From positions 197,467,835 to 197,531,834 of the forward strand of contig CM060957.1 of the NCBI GenBank assembly GCA_030765055.1: a stretch of 64,000 bases of DNA, given 5' to 3'. Source of the DNA: Mantis religiosa. Lineage: Eukaryota; Arthropoda; Insecta; Mantodea; Mantidae. The first letter of the stretch is position 1, and every line of letters starts with the position of its first letter. This document shows, piece by piece, positions 22,096-33,652 of this stretch. The notes beneath the pieces were generated by a model, which saw nothing but the letters and a program-made list of their open reading frames with translations, was not told where the DNA came from and ran no database searches. The position numbers were made by a program, and so were the translations under genes.

Positions 22096-23326
22096 TTGTT
22101 TTCCTGAATGCTAATGTGATTGTAACTAAACCGAGTAAATGGCACTTATTACATTTTGTAACGTAACGTAAGTGTTGCACATTGTTAGAAAAGCAATCAC
22201 TTACACCAATATCATTGCAGGCGTACTCTTTAGGAGCAGAATATAGTAGAAAAAAATTACATAAAGGTGGAATTTGTATATATGTTAGAAATGATCTGAT
22301 CTTTAAAGCTTTAGGTTTATCTAGATTTTCTTATGCGAAAGATCTCGAACTCTGTGCAATCTAGTTAACTGGAAGTCATTTGAACTTAGTCATAGTAGCC
22401 AGTTACCGATCTCCCTTAGGAATCTTTCAAATTTTTAAAAAGCAATTAGAATAAGCTCTGAACTATCTATTAAAACCAAAAAGAGAAATAATCATTTGTG
22501 ATGAAATAAATGTGGATTATCTAAAATCGAGTCTTCAAAGCGACCAGCTTAGATTTTTATTTACCACATGACACATACAGTTAACTTTCCAACAAGAATC
22601 CAAAATAATTCAGCCTCAGCTATTGATATTATATTTATCATTTCAGATATAACTAAATTTTGCTCTGTCTCATCAAAAACTAATGGACTATCAGATCCTG
22701 ATGCACAAATTCTAAGGATTGATCAGATAAATTTAAAACTCAATCCTAAACACACTTAAACGAAATATAGGGAAATAAATGAAAATACTCTGAAGGAATT
22801 TAGTAAAAACGTTAAACTTGTATATTGGAAACATACTTATGAGATTAATTGAACCAACAATAAATATAATAGCTTTCTTCAATGCTCTAAAACCCACTTT
22901 GAATTTTGCTTCCCATCTAGCATTATTTTGGTTATTATTATCTAATATTAATTTGGATATAACAAAGAAAAAAATATTAATTATGGAGGTAAAGAAGCAG
23001 CAATAGAATTTCTGAGATAAAGCTTCACAAACTTTGTTCCTACATTTAAAGTGTTTAACTACACATTCTGAAATAAATAAAATTATTGAGTCTTTACAAG
23101 TGAAGAATTCTTCTGGTTATGATGAAATAACTACAAAAATCTTAAGATGTTGCTTCTCACAAAATAGTATGAGTCTATTATGCAATGAGTGTCTAAAGGC
23201 TAGAATTTTCCCTGACAATGAAATACATAATTGTTAAACCTCTTTTCAAAACAGACGAATGCAATAATTTTAGTTAATTGATGGAAATTAATAATTTCTC
23301 CACACTAGCCTTATATAGGCTAAGAT

Positions 23327-23401
23327 CTTTGATAGAGTCAACATGAAAAATTCAATGCCATGGCTGGGAATTGAACCACGGATCTCCTGGATTCCGTCCA
23401 G
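23327..23401 (-). mobile_element. SINE family 3, minus member of inverted pair
   Basis: The reverse strand carries the family tail (GACTCTATC complement at 23327), B box (GGTTCAATTCCC) and part of the tRNA-like body. It is immediately followed by the plus member. Confidence 0.7.
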
Positions 23402-23510
23402 TCACCATGGTAGCTCAATGGGCTGGAGCGACTGGATGCAAACCAGGAGATCCGTGGTTCAAATCCCAGCCATGGCATTGAACTTTTCATGTTGACTCTA
23501 TCTATCAAAG
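23402..23510 (+). mobile_element. SINE family 3, plus member with tRNA-like head
   Basis: The head 'ACCATGGTAGCTCAATGGGC' can fold a D arm, and 'CTGGATGCAAACCAG' gives a 7-nt anticodon loop with GCA. B box GGTTCAAATCCC. The 3' body GGCATTGAACTTTTCATG ends in TTGACTCTATCT. Best read as a SINE derived from a tRNA (perhaps Cys) rather than a tRNA gene. Confidence 0.7.
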
Positions 23511-24170
23511 AATGCAAAAATGTTTGAATTTATGGACCAATATCTGTCCTGCCAATTTTTTCAAAAGTTCTTGAGAAAGTAATGTTCACCAGAGTGTATA
23601 AAAACTTAAATAAAACAACATACTTGTCAGTGATCTGTCTGCATTCAGAAAGGGAATATCGACTAATAATGCAATTTACAAACTTACACAAAATATTTCT
23701 TATGCAAAAGAAGGTTATAAGAATCATTATTAACCCCTACAACAGATGCTCCTGTAAAGATCCTTTTAGAAGATTGAAGATATTAACGCTTCCTTGCATG
23801 TATGTTCACAATCCTAAAATTCTTTGTATGCAATCGAGCCTTATTTGCAACAATTAATGAAAATCTCAGAATTACACTAGACATATGTATAATGTCCATT
23901 TTCTCATTGCTAAACTTTCTTGCTTCCAGAAAGGTGTGCATTATGAAACTATCAAAATATTTGGTGCACTTCCTAATGTTCTTAAAGAAAAAATTGATGA
24001 TTTTGGTGCTTTAAAAATGCTCTTGAGAGTGCCTTTGCTCAGAATCATCTTATTCTGTACAAGATTATCTGAATGACAAATTATCCTGATAATGCTTCTG
24101 TAGCTCTGTAAGTAGTATCTAACTGTTCCAATGACAAATCAATGGCAATAAATCCTTGATGCATGTTGAA

Positions 24171-26018
24171 AGTTTATTTTTAATATATATGTATTTAAGA
24201 AATAGCAATGAATGGTATCCATTGCAAAAAGGTTGAGATGCACTGGTATAAGCCAAGTGAAAGCTGATTTAAAAAGTGTTTGATTTTGTATCATACATAA
24301 TTATCCCTGCTTTGTTTTCATATTGCCGTTCATATTTGCTGTATACTATAATATGTGTCTTATGTTAACATTTCAAGTACATATATATGCTATGAAACTT
24401 TATACCTCTGGACACGTTCAACGTTCACAGCCTTTTCTGGCTACAAGTGAACCTAATGAACGCACATCTGTCTAATCTAATCTTAACATTCTTCTTCTGG
24501 AAGAACATGTTTATGTACATATTCCTTATTTTTAGCCTTAAAACACGTTGAATCTAGATATGGTTATGACATTAGCTGGTTATACTTTGTGATATTGAGC
24601 TGTATAGTTTTCAGCTGTTAAGTTGTATAAATATGACATGTGTTGCTAGAATGTCTTATAGGTACACCATGGCTTACTCACTTCGTATTTGAGGTAAATG
24701 CTAATGATGTAATCAAACAATGTAGATTTTGGGTCTGTATAGCTTGATTTAAGTGATTAGTTATCACCTGACTCTATGCCCTTATGTCTTTTGGTCATCT
24801 TTAGAACAAGTGAGTACTGGCTGCCAACAACTAGAACGGTACATTTTTCCTCCCTAATTGGAGAGAAAATGAACTTATGGATTAATGCCAACCACACTGA
24901 GAGAGTAGAGTTGGGACTTTGTCCTCTGTCTTTTTGTCACTATCCACTCAAAAGCCTTCACTGTAGAAGTGTTGCTATAGTAGCTGCAGATTCAAGGAGA
25001 TGTATGTTGGCCAGCCAGGAAGCTTAGGTCAGGTGATATGAGCTGGCCAGAAAGTAAACATGACTGAGGCACTGGTCAGTAAACCAGGAAGTGAAGAGTG
25101 ATGTTTTTGGATGGCAGTAAGTGTTAAAGAGTCATTTGATCATAGTTATCAAGTGTTAAGTTGTTTCAGGCGCTGAAGCCAAGTCTATGTGAATGTTTGT
25201 GTATATTACATGTTATTTTACTTAGGTAAGCTTTGGGCTTTGTCTTAAGGAAAATTAATTCTTGTATAGTGTCGGACCAGAGTTAAGATGTATGTCTGGT
25301 TTGTGTTACATTGCCACATTCATTCTTTATACTTATTTTGGCAATAGCATATAAATTCAGACAATATATCACTCCAGTAACTCTTGTACTGTGTATTTGA
25401 CACATTCTGTATGTGAAAGAGTCTCAGCACTGCCTACCTGATATGACCGGATCTAGAGGTTTATGTGGACAGTGGGCCAGTTACATGTGGCCCTTGAACT
25501 GCATGTAAGTGTATCATATTCATCATGACAGTATCTTGTACCCTGAGCACTTGCATAGAGTACAGAAATGACGTCAGGCTGTTTTACATCCTCATGATCA
25601 CAATCAAATACATTTGTTTGGAAGGGTAGTAACATTATAAAGCTGCTTTTCACTGCTTGTACCATACATGCTAACCCGACCACTAAGTGGAGAAATCATC
25701 TTGATGTACTTGAGGTAGATACTGCCCTTAGCAGTTTGATGTGCAGTTTCTATAATTGCCAGTTTTTAGAAATCTTTCAAGAATGGAGCAGGCATGGAGG
25801 TTCAGTTACCTTAACCCTCTCGACTTTTATTTATCGATCCATTTGAATGGTGTGGCGTGTGGTGAAAAACCTGCCACTTCTGTAATATGGAGTTAGCGAG
25901 GTTCTGAATTCAAAGTTGCTCTTGTTAAGTTAGCTGTTTTAGGTTCCTTTATAATGTTATCCCTTATCCTGAATTAATTTGGAGTGATCGTTAGCTCTAT
26001 GACATGTTTATACCATTG
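24171..26018. other. Intron 1 sequence, no gene seen
   Basis: AT-rich intron without long frames, named repeats or RNA genes that I could support. Confidence 0.55.
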
Positions 26019-26030
26019 TATGAGGGTCCA

Positions 26031-26253
26031 TTGGCTCTCACCAAGGCGGGCTGGGTTCGATCCCAGGCGACCGAAAAGTGAGATTTGTGGTGGACAACAC
26101 GGCGCTGGGGCGGGTTTTCTCCGGGATCTCCGGTTTCTCCCGCCATCTCATTCCACCGGTGCTTCATCTTCATCTCATGTATCATCAGTGTCATTGCCTG
26201 CGGTGCCGTATGTAGTAAAAGCGGGCGTTAAACACACGCACATTTCATTTCAT
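26031..26253 (+). mobile_element. tRNA-derived SINE (family 2) with target-site duplication
   Basis: The B box GGGTTCGATCCC lies near 26048. The body 'GGTGGACAACACGGCGCTGG' and 'TTCTCCCGCCATCTCATTCC' follows, then a tail GGGCGTTAAACACACGCACA plus TTTCATTTCAT. Exact 12-bp duplications TATGAGGGTCCA flank it (26019-26030 and 26254-26265). The A box is missing, so the copy is 5'-truncated. The perfect duplication suggests a fairly recent insertion in intron 1. Confidence 0.88.
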
Positions 26254-26265
26254 TATGAGGGTCCA

Positions 26266-27053
26266 CTGTTAGGTCCTCTGCCAAGATATAGAGATGGCAC
26301 CACTCAGCCTGCTTGACAGATAGCATCATATAATTACCTAAAAATGAAATTAGAAACAGTGAAGCAACAAACACTACACAAATATAATTATTTATTACAA
26401 AAGGTCATTTAACTTCAAAGAAAGTGATGGAAACTTCAAGAAATAAGATCGCAATTTCATAAACCTTTATTTATATTATCAATCACTTTCAATTTCGTGT
26501 TTCTCAAGATGAGGCACTAGAGATCTCTACACACCTGCCTGTACTACTAAACTCTGAAAATGAAACAACTTTAAAGACACAATCAATTGTCAATATTTCA
26601 AAATTCAGTACGTGCTACTTTTTAAAATAAATAATTTTTCCCAAAACATTTAGGCTATTGGACTATTTCATTGTTTTAATAATTTGACTTCCTATTTATT
26701 TCATGGTTAAATGATAAGAACTTATCTGCTATGGGTGATTTATCAGTATGTTTATATCTAATATTTAGAAAATATTCTTTCATTCTGGTTTCGTTGACTA
26801 CAATGAAATTAAAAGTGATTGATAATGTAGATGAATGTTTACAAAGTTACTATCTAATAATTGCTTGAAATTTCCATAATCTTTAAAGATAAGTGAAGTT
26901 TTTGTTATAAATAATTATAGTTTTTGTTAGCAGTAATTATTAATTATAAATAGTAAATTATTAAAAAAATTATTAATAGTTTGCTTTGTTTTTTAATGAC
27001 AGCCTTTCAAACAGGACAGGTGTAGAGCTTTCATTTGAATTATTCTGTTACAG
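26266..27053. other. End of intron 1, no gene
   Basis: AT-rich intron leading to the acceptor TATTCTGTTACAG at 27053. Confidence 0.6.
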
Positions 27054-27085
27054 GATATGGTCCTTCCTACATTAAAATCTTCAAG
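27054..27085 (+). CDS. Zinc-finger gene, 32-nt middle exon
   Basis: Bounded by acceptor TTCTGTTACAG and donor AAG|GTAAGT. Entering in phase 0 it encodes DMVLPTLKSS plus two bases, leaving phase 2. That is exactly what the next acceptor needs to read LYPEIVPVKSPLFSG. The chained phases across three exons are strong evidence that the exon is real despite its length. Confidence 0.82.
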
Positions 27086-28231
27086 GTAAGTCTTGACTCT
27101 TTTCAATTATAAGCCTTATGTTTACTCCAGCATTTCTGTTTTAGTATTTATGTCATCAAGCTCTCGAACTAATACAAAGAGATATACTGAACTTGCTCTA
27201 AGCAAACTGGTATAGGACAAAGCTAATTTCCATATTGAACATGTTTCTGTCTACAAAATACAACCGATTATATATGTAATTATGTGTATATGAAACTATG
27301 TCCTTCAACTGCTGTGCTGTAGCTGCTCACTTATTTGCAGCTATTCTGTGCCATACAAGCACTAACGTCATATAAGAACATGTGTTGTAACTTACATTGT
27401 GATGTTCTTGTAGTGTTATTCCTATCTTTGATTGCTCTGTCCCTTGCTTTTTCGCTACCTGGAGGAAACTGTGGTTCGAATTTCTGGTCGTATTTGTTTT
27501 TCTCTATGCAAATTTTTGCACTTCAAAAAACGATTTAGGTCAGAAAACTTAATTCCTGTTTTTTATCTTGCTGAGGTTAAGTGCAATAAAAGTTTCTTAA
27601 TAAGGTAAAATATTAGCACCATTTCACACTGCAATATTTGTGTGCATAGTTTGAAAATTTTTAGTGCATCTTTGCATGCATATTTTCCGGTTCATGTTTA
27701 TTTTTTATATATTATTATTTTGTTTTTATTTTATATTTTTATGATCTTTTTATTATTTTATAGTTTTATATTTTTTATATTTTCAAGTTTTTTATTCTAA
27801 ATGCAGTAAGAGATTCTTTATGATGTAGCATATTAGCACAATTTCATACTCCATTAGTGCATATTTTCAGGTTTTTAGTGCATATCTTTCTGAACTCAGA
27901 TTATGAATTTTAACAAACGGTGACCACAATTTTACAAACAATGTCATTTCTAGAAACTGCAGCTATGAATTTTCCAAAGAATAAGAAATAATCATTTGCG
28001 ATTTCCCAGTATAATGAATTTGTTTGCAAGACTGCTACATTTGGAATAGTAGCAATACATCCATCTATTAATAGTTGTCTGACAGATACATCCTATTTGC
28101 TGAAAATGCATACAAATGTTCTGGATCTGGAGCCAGCACATCCATAACTGAAAGTGCCATTCAGAAAATAGAGGACATCTGTAGCATGTGTATGGTCATG
28201 TACTAACATTTTATAAATATCTAAATGGAAA
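27086..28231. other. Intron 2, no gene
   Basis: Very AT-rich (TTTTTATATATTATTATT near 27700-27780). No features supported. Small microexons could be missed by eye. Confidence 0.5.
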
Positions 28232-28330
28232 TTAAATTTTTATGTCACACCAGCCGTGTGTAGGCCAATTCTGGATAGATTGAGTCAGATTGACAAATAA
28301 TAGTGGTTGACTATAAAGCCTGGGCTTAGG
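28232..28330 (-). mobile_element. SINE family 3, minus member
   Basis: The minus strand reads GACTCAATCTATCCAGAATT, GGCCTACACACGGCTGG, and AAATTTAATTTCC, matching 6588-6660. Paired head to head with 28425-28545. Confidence 0.55.
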
Positions 28331-28424
28331 TTCTTACGTGTTGTACATCGTCATTAAGGAGTTGTCTGATGTGTATATGAGAATTTCTTAGTGGCTTACC
28401 GGGATAATGCGAGTCATTTGGAGA

Positions 28425-28545
28425 ATTAATGTCAGCTCAATTCTTAGAGCAACTGACAGAGACTGGGAAATCCGTCTTCAGGTCTTGCCTATGGGGTTGC
28501 ATTTTTCAGTCTGACTCAGTTTGTCCAAATTCTTCCCTTTTATAT
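28425..28545 (+). mobile_element. SINE family 3, plus member
   Basis: The plus strand reads CAGCTCAATTCTTAGAGCAACTG (A-box-like), CTTCAGGTCTTGCC (degenerate B box), 'TTGCATTTTTCAGTCTGACT' and CAGTTTGTCCAAATT. Weaker match than other copies. Confidence 0.5.
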
Positions 28546-28961
28546 CTTTATTTAATCCTTAAAGGAACAGGAATGTAAAATGAGAACCTCTCAGTTCTGC
28601 TTGTTCAGGTAAACCAGTATTGAAAGCTTCCTTCACTCCCTAATCATAGGTGACAGCAAAGACAAATGAGTGCAGTGTTTCATAACCCTAGAAGTACTAT
28701 TGCTGTAATATAATAACCAAATCTTTGTATTGTATAGTTGATCACTTTGCTGTAGGCATTACCTGATAATAGAGTTGTTTCCTTGCTTTCTTCACCACAA
28801 ATTAGAGCAGAACAAAGGTTACTTTACAGGGCCATGCACTTCTGGATTAATTTAAACTGATAATTGTGGATAGATTCATCACTTGTAGCTCCTTTCCACA
28901 TATCTCTGAGTTTGCTATGTCACACATTTTAAAAATGATACTAAGTTCCACAAAATTTCAG

Positions 28962-30288
28962 ATTATATCCAGAAATAGTTCCTGTCAAATCTCCATTGTT
29001 TTCTGGGGAAGTGCCAACAAGAGACCCAAACTGCTGTAATGGAATCGATCGTCTTCGCTATGATTATCAAGAGCGTGATGTCCTGACCACACAGGACTAT
29101 GAACATGGCGATCAACATGGTAAATGTAGTGATGGGGCAGACACGTTTATAAAATCTTTATATTTAAAACACAGTACTTTTAGTGATATGAGCAAAGAAA
29201 CCCAACAGTCTAGCACATTTAAGAACAGCTTTAGATCTGTATCGAATTTGAAAAAATATGATCAAATTCATGCGGGTAAGAAACAATACCAATGTAGAGT
29301 TTGTGATAAGAGCTTTACCCACCTGTCAAGTTTGAAAACACACAATTTAGTTCATGAAGGCAAGAAGCCACACCAATGTAAAGTTTGTGATAAGAGCTTT
29401 ACTCGCTTGTCACATTTGAAAACACATCATTTTGTTCATGAAGGTAAGAAGCCACACCAATGTAAAGTTTGTAATAAGAGCTTTATTAGCTTGTCACATT
29501 TGAAAACACATCATTTAATTCATGAAGGTAAGAAGCCACACAAATGTAAAGTTTGTGATAAGAGCTTTACCCAGTTGTCAAGTTTGAAAAGACATGTTTT
29601 AGTTCATGAAGGTAAGAAGCCACACCTTTGCAAAGTTTGTAACAAGAGCTTTACTCGCTTGTCACATTTGAAATCACATATTTTAGTTCATGAAAGTAAG
29701 AAGCCGCACATATGTAAAGTTTGTGATATGAGCTTTACCCATTTGTCTTCTTTGAAAACACACAATTTATTTCATGAAGGTAAGGAGCCTCACAAATGTA
29801 AAGTTTGTGATAAGAGCTTTACTCACTTGTCGACTTTAATAACACACAATTTATTTCATGAAGATAAGAAGCCACACAAATGTAAAGTTTGTGATAAGAG
29901 GTTTACTATCTTGTCGAATTTGAAAAGACATAATTTAATTCATGAAGGTAAGAAGCCACACCAATGTAAAGTTTGTAATAAGAGCTTTATTAGCTTGTCA
30001 CATTTGAAAACACATCATTTAATTCATGAAGGTAAGAAGCCACACAAATGTAAAGTTTGTGATAAGAGCTTTACCCAGTTGTCAAGTTTGAAAAGACATG
30101 TTTTAGTTCATGAAGGTAAGAAGCCACACCAATGTAAAGTTTGTAAAAAGAGCTTTACTCAGTTGTCACATTTGAAAACACATATTTTAGTTCATGAAGG
30201 TAATAAGACACACCAATGTAAAGTTTGTTGTAAGGGCTTTACTCGCTTGTCATATTTAACAAGACATAATTTAGTTCATGAACGCTAG
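28962..30288 (+). CDS. C2H2 zinc-finger protein, terminal exon (12 fingers)
   Basis: The acceptor AAAATTTCAG (28961) is read in phase 2: LYPEIVPVKSPLFSGEV. Twelve tandem C2H2 fingers of 84 bp follow from about 29287 (consensus C-x2-C-x12-H-x4-H, for example 'CKVCDKSFTHLSSLKTHNLV'). Linkers are HEGKKPH rather than the usual HTGEKP. The role is presumably sequence-specific DNA binding in the nucleus, as for the family. Fingers 3-4 and 9-10 are identical. Finger helices repeat a small set (HLSSLKT, RLSHLKT, QLSSLKR). TAG at 30286 ends the frame although homologous finger sequence continues. Joined to exons 20392-20847 and 27054-27085, the protein is 588 residues. Confidence 0.9.
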
Positions 30289-30475
30289 AAGCCACACAAA
30301 TGTAAAGTTTGTGATACGAGCTTTAGGGAGTCGTCAAGTTTGGAAAGACATTATTTAGTTCATGAAGGTGAGGACACCAATGTAGAGTTTTTGAAAAGAG
30401 CTTTAGTCGGTTGCCAGGTTTGAAAATGCATTGTTCAATTCATGAGTGTAAAGGTACGAATGATGTGATAAATAT
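30289..30475 (+). pseudogene. Decayed extra zinc fingers after the stop
   Basis: In frame past the TAG: 'KPHKCKVCDTSFRESSSLER' then HYLVHEG, a finger with all four ligands. After a frameshift a further remnant contains SFSRLPGLKMHCSIHE. The ancestral array was therefore at least one or two fingers longer. Sequence 30290-30770 now serves as 3' UTR. Confidence 0.8.
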
Positions 30476-30680
30476 TACTTGTCAGGTTTACAAACCCATT
30501 TATTTGATTTATGATGGTATGAGGCGGAGATGAATAGAGAACGTTACCAGACCGCCATCTGTTTCGTTTCAAGGAAGCAAATCTTATTGAAAGGGAAAGA
30601 GCTGGTTTTGGTCTCAGCATTTTGTATGATGGTATTTATTATCATCTTCATATTAGTAGTCGCAATATTTGGTTCCTTTT

Positions 30681-30773
30681 AATAAATATATTAATGTGTA
30701 TATAATAGTTGTAATTACGTAGTCAACAATTATGTAAATCTTTGTAATTGTCATATACATGTCTGGCAATAAA
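30681..30773 (+). terminator. Candidate poly(A) signals of the zinc-finger gene
   Basis: AATAAA at 30681-30686 and again at 30768-30773, about 390 and 480 bp after the stop. Either could end the transcript. Position and hexamer only; no transcript evidence. Confidence 0.45.
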
Positions 30774-30789
30774 CATTTCAATTGAATTG

Positions 30790-32489
30790 GTTTCTAGCCA
30801 CAGATTAGCATAAGTAGCCACTCCTTTCACCAGCTCTTTAATGCGGTTACGTTATTCGTTGTATTCCAGACTTTCGAACTCACACAAGGGGTTTGCTTAC
30901 TATGCACTTAATAGATCCTCCATAATCATTTTCACATTCGTTCAGAAAGCGAGAGGAGAACATGATTTTTTTCTCCCAGCTGACACAAATGTTCCATAGG
31001 AGCACTGTGAGATTATTTCTTTCTCCAGACATTCCTCTTTCTCATTATGATATTGATCAGATACTGCACTTCTGTTGAAAAGAACGTTAGTTTTGCTAAT
31101 GACAAACCATCGTGAGCGGTAGTTTATGACTCCTATTTGTTTTGCAAGTCGTAGTTCATGTTACTCATTCAGTCTCTTGTTTGTCCCCATGAGCTTCCTT
31201 CTGGTTGCGGCCAGCTCATAGTTTTGAAAGTAGCATCTTGCAAACATAGTATAGTGGAAGCCATAGATTCCTATGTTATAGCTGCCGCCACCTTGCAAAT
31301 AATTCATATGCTCTATAGGTATAAAGCAGTAGATTTGACCTAAGGTCTATATGTTTCGTCGGACCAACTGTCAAAGGTGGCGAGAAAAGGCCTGAATTAA
31401 AAATGCATTACAATGATAATAAATATGGAGTTCATATAATACATGCATTGTGCGCTACGTGGCAATTTTAAGCATATGTTGAATATTGCAAGTATTCTAG
31501 GGTTATCCTTGTGCTAAACTAAAACAAATATTGGCCAAGACGAATATTAGAAAGTGCTGTCCTTAGCTTTACTGTCGCAACAGCATCAAAGATACCCAAT
31601 GATCTGAAAGCAATTCTAAAGATATATTGTACAACCAAAAGCATATGATTTATCGAATGCACCATAATCATGGAAAAGGAAACAATGTTAATTCTGCAGT
31701 ACAGACAAAAAGAACAGCAAAGCTGAAAATGCAATTGGGAACTGCAACGCCCCTCTCTAAGAAAAAATGCCAAAATAATTTGTGATAACTACTTACTCAG
31801 GGAGAACAGAAGAAAAGCTGATGAGTCTTAGTATCTGAAGTTGAGACAAATTATAATATCCGCTCAATTCGTATTATATTTAGCTGATGTGTTTAATATT
31901 GTACGGAAAGCTGCCTACACAGTGTTTCTCTTCATCAACAGTGATACAAGTGGCATAAAAGCTACCCAGTGTTTCCAACGTGCTCGGAGAAACTCAATTA
32001 CTCGTACGGAGTTCTGATGCAGAAGAATGCCAATTGCAGATAATCTCCTGTTTCCTTCGTTCTACGTGCTATAGCAACCAAGTAACATGTCCTACTGGTC
32101 CAAGTCGCCACATGACGTAATCACATTCTTGCAGCTACCAATAACCACAATGTTACATAATATTTCTCTCACATTGCATCAACTCGTGAACAAACTAATG
32201 TTACACTTTCATTTTTGTACAAATTTACATTTTCACAATAACCTTATATCAATTTTTAAAGTTTAAAAGGATATGACATATGCGCATTTAGTTATATAAA
32301 GATCAGTTGGTAATCATTGATATTTATAATATATAACAGCAAATTACATTTACAGAAAGTTTTGTTACCATGTTTCTAAATTTACTTTTTCTGGAAACTG
32401 CAATGTATATAAAAACTTATGTGCCAGTCGCAACATTATGTTTGGTACCTCCAATGTAAAGCAGGTCGCAATCTAAAGAATTAAATTGA
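30790..32489. other. Intergenic, no gene recognised
   Basis: Short open frames (for example 31519-31773 minus) lack motifs. No RNA gene or named repeat was supported. Confidence 0.5.
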
Positions 32490-32610
32490 TAAAGAGCAGA
32501 AGTTTTATAATTGGGAATTTTATCTTTTTAGAGAGGAATGTAGCAAACTTTTAATATGATATTTATTTTGAGGAGCCAAAGTTACAACAATTTCATAATC
32601 ATTTAAGCTA
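32490..32610 (-). pseudogene. Small Penelope-like remnant
   Basis: The minus strand reads 'VTLAPQNKYHIKSLLHSSLK', the linker just ahead of the GIY-YIG domain in PLEs (compare 'VALAPQNRFNIRNLLKG' in A1 and 'TLAPKHNYNIKNLLHSN' in C). No flanking PLE sequence could be followed. Confidence 0.6.
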
Positions 32611-33299
32611 ACTAAATTACAATAATAACTATATGATATCTAACATATCACAACACAACACAAGCGCGGGCATTTTCAATATAATTATTAAATTGTGACG
32701 CATTGTGTTGATGATACGAACAAAGACACAAATGCTAAGAAGAACTGACTGAGATGGATAAATATGAATGAAGATGAATATGATGAATATGTATTTGCTT
32801 ATGCATTAACTTACAATAATTCATTAATTTTCTTTTTATATTCTACAACGTTAAGTTAAATAGGACAAATGATGAAGCGCATAGTTACCTGATATCGTCT
32901 TAAAGGATTTTAACAGCTTTTTCTGTATTTTTCCAGAATTATACATTGAAACATTTTTACTCTGGATATAATTTTGAAAAACTGTTCTAACCAAAGCCCC
33001 ATAGAAGTCAGAACAGAGTTACAAATTCCAAAGTTGAATCATCAGTTTAATAAGACAACTGCCATCTACTATACTAACAATGTCCAGTTTGAGCGTGACA
33101 TACAAAACATAACTTTGTCATTTTCCCAAACTCTCCTTTATCTCTGTTCTTTGAGTCTTACTCGTTTTGGGGTCAAAGCACGTGTTTATACACAACGGAC
33201 ATTCCCAACTTTACAAGGTTCGACTTCTCTTCGAGACTCCGAGGAGAAAGTATCGAGAGTCCGAGAGCTTCCTGAGCATCGAGAACTTCACAGCAAGCC
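32611..33299. other. Intergenic, no gene recognised
   Basis: AT-rich, then moderate GC from 33150. A stretch near 33200-33240 reads 'GACTTCTCTTCGAGACTCCG', similar to the LINE J 5' end (TTCTCTTCGAGACACCGG), possibly a J-related scrap. Confidence 0.45.
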
Positions 33300-33652
33300 A
33301 ATCAACACACAGCACTGAGGTGTCGCTGAAGGTGGACCCTGTTCCATGGAACATGGGCCTTCGACTTATTGCCATCCTGGGACACTGTCCCTTACTGGCA
33401 TTTTGTGGGTATTAAGTCAACGGACGGTGGTTTGATGGTTGATTCTTGTTCTTATGATTAGTAAGAGAAGAGAAGGTAGATTGGTATGGAAATAATGAGC
33501 ATGATAGGTTTATGGTATGCCTAGGAGGGTCCTTGGATGTTTGTAGGTAGCCCCCGGGTCTATATCATCTTCCCCGAGACCCCTGATGAGATGATTGAAA
33601 CTGGATGGTAGATCAGAATAGGGCTTGTTTGAAATTTTTAGAATGTAGGTGG

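Larger units (their letters stand above)
22150..24170 (+). pseudogene. CR1/L2-like LINE remnant in intron 1
   Basis: The endonuclease part reads 'KGGICIYVRNDLIFKALGLS', 'EIIICDEINVDYL' (GDIN motif degraded) and 'HTVNFPTRIQNNSASAIDII' with 'NGLSDPDAQ'. RT begins with 'SSGYDEITTKILRCC' and 'PISVLPIFSKVLEKVM' (about 23540-23580). It then jumps over the palm to a C-terminal region 'FLMQKKVIRIIINPYNRCSC' and 'FRRLKILTLPCMYVHN'. A SINE pair interrupts it at 23327-23510. Multiple stops and an internal deletion show an old dead copy. The exact clade is uncertain. Confidence 0.78.

Noticed and set aside
23404..23476. Possible tRNA gene with anticodon GCA
   Set aside because: The T stem pairs poorly and the sequence continues into the SINE family 3 body with an inverted partner. 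It is a SINE head.
29280..30290. 84-bp tandem repeats as a CRISPR array or satellite
   Set aside because: Each unit translates to a C2H2 finger with conserved ligands. This is coding repetition.
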